Origin: Streptomyces sp. HNM0575
Lineage (GTDB): Bacteria; Actinomycetota; Actinomycetes; Streptomycetales; Streptomycetaceae
Reading direction: 5' to 3'
Length of the DNA stretch: 64,000 bases
NCBI RefSeq assembly: GCF_012726265.1
Contig: NZ_JAASAG010000017.1
Location: 1-64,000, forward strand
The notes under the pieces were generated by a model. That model saw nothing but the letters and a program-made list of their open reading frames with translations, was not told the origin of the DNA and did not search any database. The position numbers were made by a program, and so were the translations under genes. Shown piece after piece: positions 52,201-61,200 of this stretch. Numbering within the stretch: the first letter of the stretch is position 1; each line of letters starts with the position of its first letter.

Positions 52201-55200
52201 GGCACCGTCCTGGTCACCGGCGGCACCGGCGGCCTCGGCGCGACCGTCGCCCGCTGGCTCGCCTCCCGCGGCGCACAGCACCTGGTGCTCACCAGCCGTC
52301 GCGGCCCCGACGCGCCCGGCGCCGCCGAACTCCGCGCCGAACTGGAGGAGTCGGGCGTCGGCGTCGACATCGCGGCCTGCGACGTGGCCGACCGGGACGA
52401 CCTCGCACGGCTCCTCGACGGCCTCACCGCGCAGCCGCCCCTGACCGGGGTGGTGCACACCGCGGGAGTCGGCCAGTCCACGCCGCTGGAGGAGATGACC
52501 CCCGCCGAGTTCGCGGACGTGCTGTCCGCGAAGGTCGCCGGCGCCATCCACCTCGACGAGCTGCTCGGCGACCGCGACCTCGACCTGTTCGTGCTCTTCG
52601 GGTCCATCGCCGGCGTGTGGGGCGCCGGCAACCAGGCCGCGTACGCCGCCGCCAACGCCTTCCTCGACGCCCTCGCCGAGCAGCGCCACGCCCGCGGCCT
52701 CACCGCCACGTCGATCGCCTGGGGTCCCTGGGCCGAGACCGGCATGGCCACCCACGAGGTCATGTCCGACAACCTGGTGCGGCGCGGCCTGAGCATGCTG
52801 CCGCCGCAGCACGCCGTCACCGAACTCGGCCGCGCCGTGGTGCAGGACGACGTGACGGTCACCGTCGCCGACGTCGACTGGGAGAGCTACGCCCCCGTCT
52901 TCACCTCGGTGCGGCCCAGCCCCCTCCTCGCCCACCTGCCCGAGGTGCGGGCCCTGGCCGAGGAGGCCGAACGGGCAGCGGGGGAGACCTCCGAGTTCGC
53001 CGCACGGATGCGCGGCCTGAGCGACGCCGAGCAGCGGCGGCGGCTGCTGACGCTGGTACGCGAGGAGGCCGCCGCCGTCCTCGGGCACAGCTCCGCCGAG
53101 GACGTCGGCGAGCAACGCGCCTTCCGCGACATCGGGTTCGACTCGCTGACGGCGGTCGAACTGCGCAAGCGCCTGGTGCGCGCCACGGGCGTGCCGCTGC
53201 CCGCCACCCTCGTCTTCGACCACCCCAGCCCCCGGGAGCTCGCAGCCCACCTGCGGGACCGCATCGTCGGCGCCGACGACGAGCCGCAGGCGCGCCGCGC
53301 CGAGTCCGACGGCGGCGACGAGCCCCTGGCGATCGTCGGCATGAGCTGCCGCTTCCCCGGCGGTGCCGGCACGCCCGAGGAGTTCTGGTCCCTGCTCGCC
53401 TCCGGCACCGACGCCGTCACCGACTTCCCCGAGGACCGCGGCTTCGACATGGCCGCGCTCCACCACCCCGACCCCGACCACCCCGGCACCACCTACACCA
53501 CGCAGGGCGGATACCTCCACGACGCCGCCGAGTTCGACGCGGGCTTCTTCGGCATCTCCCCGCGCGAGGCGCTCGGCATGGACCCCCAGCAGCGGCTGCT
53601 GCTGGAGACCACATGGGAGGCCGTCGAACGGGCCGGCATCGACCCCGCCGCGCTGCGCGGCAGCCGCACCGGCGCGTTCATCGGATCCAGCTACATCGAG
53701 TACGGGGAAGGCGGCGCGGGCGATGGCTCCGAGGGCTACCAGGTCACCGGCAGCTCACCGAGCGTGCTGTCCGGACGCGTCAGCTACGTCTACGGACTGG
53801 AAGGCCCGGCCGTCACCGTCGACACGGCCTGCTCCTCCTCGCTGGTCGCCCTGCACCTGGCCTGCCAGTCGCTGCGCAGCGGCGAGAGCACCCTCGCCCT
53901 GGCCGGCGGCGCCACCATCGTGCCCAATCCCAAGCCGCTCATCGCCTTCAGCAGGCAGCGGGCCCTCGCCAGGGACGGCCGCTGCAAGTCCTTCTCCGAC
54001 GACGCCGACGGCATGACCCTCTCCGAGGGCATCGGCGTGCTCCTGGTGGAGAAGCTGTCCGACGCGCAGCGCAACGGGCACCCCGTACTGGCACTCGTAC
54101 GCGGCTCCGCCGTCAACCAGGACGGCGCCTCCAACGGGCTCTCCGCGCCCAACGGTCCCTCCCAGCAGCGCGTCATCCTCCAGGCCCTCGCCAACGCCGG
54201 GCTCGACCCGTCCGAAGTCGACGCCGTCGACGCCCACGGCACCGGCACCACCCTCGGCGACCCCATCGAGGCGCAGGCGCTGCTGGCCACGTACGGCAAG
54301 GACCGCGACGCCGACCGTCCGCTGCTGCTCGGCTCCGTGAAGTCCAACATCGGCCACACCCAGTCCGCCGCGGGCGTCGCCAGCGTCATCAAGATGGTGC
54401 TGGCCATGCAGCACGGCACCCTGCCGCAGACGCTGCACCTGGGCGCGCCCTCCACGCACGTCGACTGGAGCTCCGGCGCGCTCGCGCCGCTGGCCGAACC
54501 CGTCGAATGGCCGCGGACGGGACGCCCCCGCCGCGCCGCCGTCTCCTCCTTCGGCATCAGCGGCACCAACGCGCACACGCTGCTGGAGGAAGCGCCCCGG
54601 CTCCCCGCGCCCACAGGGGCCGTCGTGCCCGGCACCGTCCTGCCCGAGCAGGACGGGACGGCCGCGCCGCCCGCGGGCCAGGAACCGCCCGGCACCCTGC
54701 CGTGGGTGCTCACCGCCCGTACGGAGACCGCGCTTCGCGACCAAGCCGACCGGATCGGCGCCGCCGTCGACGCCGAAGAGGACTGGCACGCGGCCGACAT
54801 CGGACTCGCCCTCGCCTCCCGGGCCGTCTTCGAGCACCGGGCCGTGGCACTCGGCAGCGACCGCGGCGAGCTGCGCGCCGGACTGGACGCCCTGCTCGGC
54901 GAGGAGACCGCCGCCGACGTCGTCCGCGGCACCGTCGGCCAAGAGGGGCCGCTGACCTTCCTCTTCCCCGGGCAGGGCACCCAGTGGGCCGGCATGGGCG
55001 CCCAACTCCTCGACGAATCACCCGTGTTCGCCGCCCGCGTCGCCGAGTGCGCCGCCGCGCTCGCCCCCTACACCGACTGGTCGCTGACCGACGTGCTGCG
55101 CGACGCACCCGGCGCACCCTCCATCGACCGCGTCGACGTGGTGCAGCCCGCCACCTTCGCCGTCATGGTCTCCCTCGCCGAGGTGTGGCGCTCCTACGGC

Positions 55201-58200
55201 GTCGAACCGGACGCCGTCATCGGCCACTCCCAGGGCGAGATCGCCGCCGCCTGCGTCTCCGGCGCCCTCAGCCTGGAGGACGCCGCCCGCGTCGTCGCCC
55301 TGCGCAGCCAGGCCATCGCCCGCGAACTCGCCGGACGGGGCGGCATCGTCTCCGTCGCGCTGCCCGCCGGTGAACTCGGCCCCCGCCTGGAGCAGTGGGA
55401 GGGCAGGCTCTCCCTAGCCGCCGTCAACGGCCCGCGCTCGGCGGCGGTCTCCGGCGACCTGGGCGCCCTCGACGAGCTGTGCGGACAGCTCACCGACGAG
55501 GGCGTACGGGTGCGCCGCATCGAGGTCGACTACGCCTCCCACTCCGCCCATGTCGCCGACCTCCACGAGGAGTTGCTGCGGGAGCTGGCCCCGGTGCGGC
55601 CGCAGCGTCCCCGCATCCCGTTCCTGTCCACCGTCACCGGAGAGTGGATCGACGGCGAGCAGACCGACGCCGAATACTGGTACCGCAACCTGCGGCAGAC
55701 CGTGCACCTGACCGAAGCCGTGGAGCAGCTGCTCGACGCAGGGCACCGCGCCTTCGTCGAGGTCAGCGCCCACCCCGTGCTGGCACCCGGCGTCGAGGAC
55801 ACCGTCGCCGACGCCTCGGCCCGCGCCGTGGTCGTCGGCACGCTGCGCCGCGACGCAGGCGGCATGCACCGCGTCCTCACCTCCGTCGCCGAGGCCTTCG
55901 TACGGGGCGTGCACGTCGACTGGCGGGGACGCTTCGCCGGACGCGACGCCCGGCGCGTGCAACTGCCCACCTACGCCTTCCAGCACGAGCGGTACTGGAT
56001 CGGCGGCCCCGGCCCCCACGCCCAGCGCCCCGGGCAGGCCGACCCCGCCGACGAGGAGTTCTGGTCCGCCGTCGAGAGCGCCGACTACGCACGGCTCACC
56101 CGGAGCCTGCACGTCGACGAGGAGTCCCTGGCCGCCGTGCTGCCCGCACTCTCCTCCTGGCGGCAGCAGCACCGTGAACGCTCGACCGCCGACTCATGGC
56201 GCTACCGCGTGCGCTGGAAGCCGCTCACCGGCACCCGCCCCGCCTCCCTCGGCGGCGAGTGGCTCCTCGTCAGCAGCGAACGCACCGAGCAGAGCCGGCC
56301 CGGGCACGTGCAGCAGGTCGCCGACGCCCTCACCCGGCACGGCGCCCGCGTGCGGCACGCCGTGCTCGATGAGACCTGCACCGACCGCGGCGTGCTCGCC
56401 GCCCGCCTCGCGGGCGCCGAAGAGGCCTCCGGCGTGGTGTCGCTGCTCGCCGCCGACGAGGAACCCTGCGCGCTCCGGCCCGAGTTGACCACCGGACTCG
56501 CACTGACCGTCACCCTCGTCCAGGCCCTGGGCGACACCGGGACGGACGCGCCGCTGTGGGTCCTGACCCGCGGCGCCGTGAGCACCGGCCGCTCCGACCG
56601 CCTCACCAGCCCGCTCCAGGCCCAGGTGATGGGCGTCGGCTGGACGGCCGCACTGGAGCACCCGCGCCGCGTCGGCGGCACCGTCGACCTGCCCGAGACC
56701 CTCGACGAGCGCGCCGCACAGCGTCTGGCCACGGTCCTGTCCGGCACCACCGGCGAGGACCAGCTCGCCGTGCGCGCCTCCGGCGTCCTCGCCCGCCGCC
56801 TGGCGCCCGCACCCGTGCGCGGCGGCGCCGACGACGGCTTCACACCGCGCGGCACCACCCTCGTCACCGGCGGCACCGGCACCCTCGGCCCGCACATCGC
56901 CCGCTGGCTCGCCCACCGGGGAGCCCGGCACCTCGTACTGACCAGCCGCAGCGGCCCCGACGCGCCCGGAGCGGACCAACTCGTTTCAGACCTCGCCGAG
57001 TTGGGCGCCACCGCCACCGTCGTCGCCTGCGACATCACCGACCGCGACGCGCTCGCCGCCATGCTCCAAGACCTGCACGACGCGGGCCACACCGTCCGCA
57101 ACGTCGTGCACACCGCCGCCGTCATCGGCACGCACACCCTGGAGGACGCCACCCACGAGGCGTTCGCCGAGATCACCCACGCCAAGGCCGCCGGAGCCGC
57201 CAACCTCGACGCGCTGCTGGGCGACGACCTCGACACGTTCGTGCTGTTCTCCTCCATTTCCGGCATGTGGGGCAGCGGCCGGCACTCCGCGTACGTCGCC
57301 GCCAACGCCTACCTCAACGCGCTCGCCGCCGAACGCCGCGGCCGCGGCCTGCCCGCCACCGCCCTCTCCTGGGGCATCTGGTCCGACGACATCGGCCTCG
57401 GCCGCGTCGACTCCGACGAAATCCGCGGCAGCGGACTGGAGTTCATGAACGCCCGGCTCGCCCTGGCCGGACTGGAACGCGCCCTCGTGGACGGCGAGGG
57501 CGAACTCGCCGTCGCCGCCGTCGACTGGGGCCGCTACCACCCCGTCTTCACCTCCTCGCGCCCCACCACGCTCTTCGACGAGGTGCCCGAGGTACGGCAG
57601 CTGACCGACGCCGCCGAACAGGGCGCCGCCTCCCCGGAGGTGGGGGAGTTCGGTGCCCGGCTGCGCGGACTGCCGCCCGCCGAGGCCGAACGCACCCTGC
57701 TCGACCTCGTGCGCTCCGAAGCCGCCGCCGTACTCGGCCACACCTCCGCCGACGCGCTGCCCGAGCACCGCGCCTTCCGCGAGGCGGGCTTCGACTCCAT
57801 CACCGCCGTCGACCTGCGCAACCGGCTGGCCGCCGCCACCGGACTGTCCCTGCCGACCACCATGGTCTTCGACCGGCCCAACCCGGTGGTGCTCGCCGAC
57901 TTCCTGCTCTCGCAGATCATGGGCGTGCAGGGACGGCCCACCGCGCCGGCCGCCGCCGCGCCCGCCGCCACCGACGAGCCCATCGCCGTGATCGGCATGG
58001 GCTGCCGCTACCCCGGCGGCGTCACCTCGCCCGAGGAACTGTGGGATCTGGTGCTCGGCGGCGCCGACGCCGTCTCCGGCTTCCCCACCGACCGCGGCTG
58101 GGACTCCGCCGCCCTCTTCGACGAGGACCCCGACAGGCCCGGCAGCAGCTACTCCGTGCAGGGCGGATTCCTGCACGACGCGGCCGACTTCGACCCCGGC

Positions 58201-61200
58201 TTCTTCGGCATCTCACCGCGCGAGGCCCTGGCGATGGACCCGCAGCAGCGGCTTCTGCTGGAGACCGCCTGGGAGACCTTCGAACGCTGCGGCATCGATC
58301 CGGCGACGCTGCGCGGCAGCCGCACCGGCACCTTCATCGGCGCCGGATACCAGGACTACACGAGCGGTGTGCCCGGCGGAGCCGACGGCTCCGAAGGCCA
58401 CATGATCACCGGCACGCTCTCCAGCGTCCTGTCGGGACGCATGGCCTACCTCTTCGGGCTGGAAGGCCCGGCCGTCACCCTCGACACGGCCTGCTCCTCG
58501 TCGCTGGTCGCCCTGCACATGGCCTGCCAGTCGCTGCGCGAGGGCGAGAGCTCCCTCGCCCTGGCGGGCGGCGTCAGCGTCATGGCCACTCCCGGCGCGT
58601 TCGTCGGCTTCAGCCGCCAGCGCGCCCTCGCCCCCGACGGCCGCTGCAAGGCCTACTCCGACGCCGCCGACGGCATGACCCTCGCCGAAGGCACCGGCCT
58701 CGTGATGCTGGAGAGGCTCTCCGACGCCCGGCGCAACGGGCACCCGGTGCTCGCCGTCGTACGCGGCTCCGCCATGAACCAGGACGGCGCCTCCAACGGG
58801 CTGACCGCGCCCAACGGGCCCTCGCAGCAGCGCGTCATCGAACAGGCCCTCGCCAACGCACGCCTCAGCCCCGGCGAAGTCGACGCCGTCGAGGGGCACG
58901 GCACCGGCACGGCCCTCGGCGACCCCATCGAGGCGCAGGCGCTGCTGGCGACCTACGGGCAGGACCGCGACGCCGAACGGCCCCTGCTGCTGGGCTCGGT
59001 GAAGTCCAACATCGGCCACACCCAGATGGCTTCGGGCGTCGCCGGAGTCATCAAGATGGTCATGGCCCTCCGGGAGGGGCGGCTGCCCAGGACCCTGCAC
59101 GTGGACCGTCCCTCGACCAAGGTCGACTGGTCCACGGGCGCCATCGAGCTGCTGACCGAGGAAGCGGACTGGCCCGGCACCGGACGGGCCCGCCGCGCCG
59201 GAGTCTCCTCCTTCGGGCTCAGCGGCACCAACGTCCACACCATCCTCGAAGAGGCCCCGGCGGAGACCGCGCCGTCGGCCGCGGAACGCGACGGCGACGC
59301 GGAGACGACCCCCGACGCGGAGACGACCCCCGACGCGGAGACGGCCGCCGACGCGCCCGAGGAGGGCGAGGAGAGCGAGGAGGGCGCGCCCCGCCTCCCG
59401 CATCCGGAGATCTCCACCTGGCCGGTGCTCGTCTCCGCCCGCACGGACGACGCGTTGCGCGACCAGGCCGGCGCCCTGCTGGGGCTACTGGAGCGGCAAC
59501 CGGAGACGGACACCCCGGACCTGGCATGGAGCCTCGCCACCGGACGTTCCGCCTTCGAACGCCGGGCCGCCGTCCTCGCCGCCGACCGCGACACCCTCGT
59601 CCGCGGCCTGACCGCGCTGCGCGACGAACGGCCCGACGCCGCACTCGTCCAGGGCACCGCCTCCCGGGGCCGCACCGCGGTGGTCTTCTCGGGGCAGGGG
59701 AGTCAGCGTCTCGGTATGGGGCGGGAGTTGTACGGGCGTTTTCCGGTGTTCGCGGAGGCGTTCGATGCGGTGGCGGCGTTTGTGGATGTGGAGTTGGAGC
59801 GTCCGCTGCGTGAGGTGGTGTGGGGTGATGACGAGGAGGCGCTGAACCGTACGGGGTGGGCGCAGCCCGCTCTGTTCGCGTTGGAGGTGGCTCTTTTCCG
59901 GCTCGTGGAGTGGCTGGGGGTGAGTCCGGATCATCTTGCGGGTCATTCGATCGGTGAGATCGCGGCGGCGCATGTGGCGGGTGTTCTGTCGTTGGAGGAT
60001 GCGTGTGCGTTGGTGTGTGCGCGTGCGCGGTTGATGGAGGCGCTGCCTGAGGGTGGTGCGATGGTCGCGGTGGAGGCGGCGGAGGCGGATGTGGTGCCGC
60101 TGCTGGGCGAGGGTGTGTCGCTGGCGGCGGTGAACGGGCCGTCCTCGGTGGTCGTGGCCGGTGATGAGGCGGCTGTGCTTCAGATTGCCGAGCGGTTCGA
60201 GGCGCAGGGTGTGCGTACGCGGCGGTTGCGGGTCTCGCATGCGTTCCATTCGCCGTTGATGGAGCCGGTGTTGGAGGAGTTCCGTGCGGTGGTGTCGGGG
60301 TTGTCGTTCGAGCGGCCGCGGATTCCGGTGGCGGTCTCGGGCGATGTGTGTGATCCGGAGCACTGGGTGCGGCACGTCCGCGACACCGTCCGCTTCGACG
60401 ACGCCGTCCGCACCCTCCACGAGGACGGTGTGACGACCGTCCTCGAACTCGGCCCCGACTCCGTGCTGTGCGGCATGGCACACGAGCGCGCCACGGAAGC
60501 CGGCGCGCACCTGCTCCCCGCACTCCGCAAGGACCGCGAGGAGGAGCCCGGACTGCTCGCCGCCGTCGCCGGCCTGCACACACGGGGCACCGCCGTCGAC
60601 TGGAACGCCCTCTTCGACGGCGCCGGCACCGACTGGGTCGACCTGCCCACCTACCCCTTCCAGCACCGGCGTTACTGGCCCGAGGCCGAGACCGCGCCGC
60701 CCGGTCCCAAGACCGCCGACCCGGCCGACGCCGAACTGTGGTCCGCCGTCGAACGCGAGGACCCGGCCCTCGTCGCCTCCGTACTCGACCTCGACGAGAC
60801 CACCGCCGGTGCCGTCGTCCCGGCCCTCTCCTCCTGGCGCCGCCGCAGGCAGCAGCAGTCCACCCTCGACGGCTGGCGCTACGGCGTGCACTGGCGGCCC
60901 GTCACCGTCTCCGGCACCCTCACCGGCGAATGGCTCGTCCTCACGCCCGAGGGACACGACGGGGGCGAACTGACCGGTGCGCTCGGCGCCCGCGCCACCG
61001 TGCTGGAGACCACCGCGGACAGCCGGGAGGCACTGGCGGCACGGCTGAGTGAACTCGTCGCCGACGGGCCGCGGTTCGCAGGCGTCCTCTCCCTGCTCGC
61101 AGCGGGGGAGAGCGAAGGCGGGGTTCCCGGCCACGGGGTGCCCGCCTGCCTCACCCGTACCGTCACCGCCGTGCAGGCGCTCAGCGACGCCGGCTACGAG

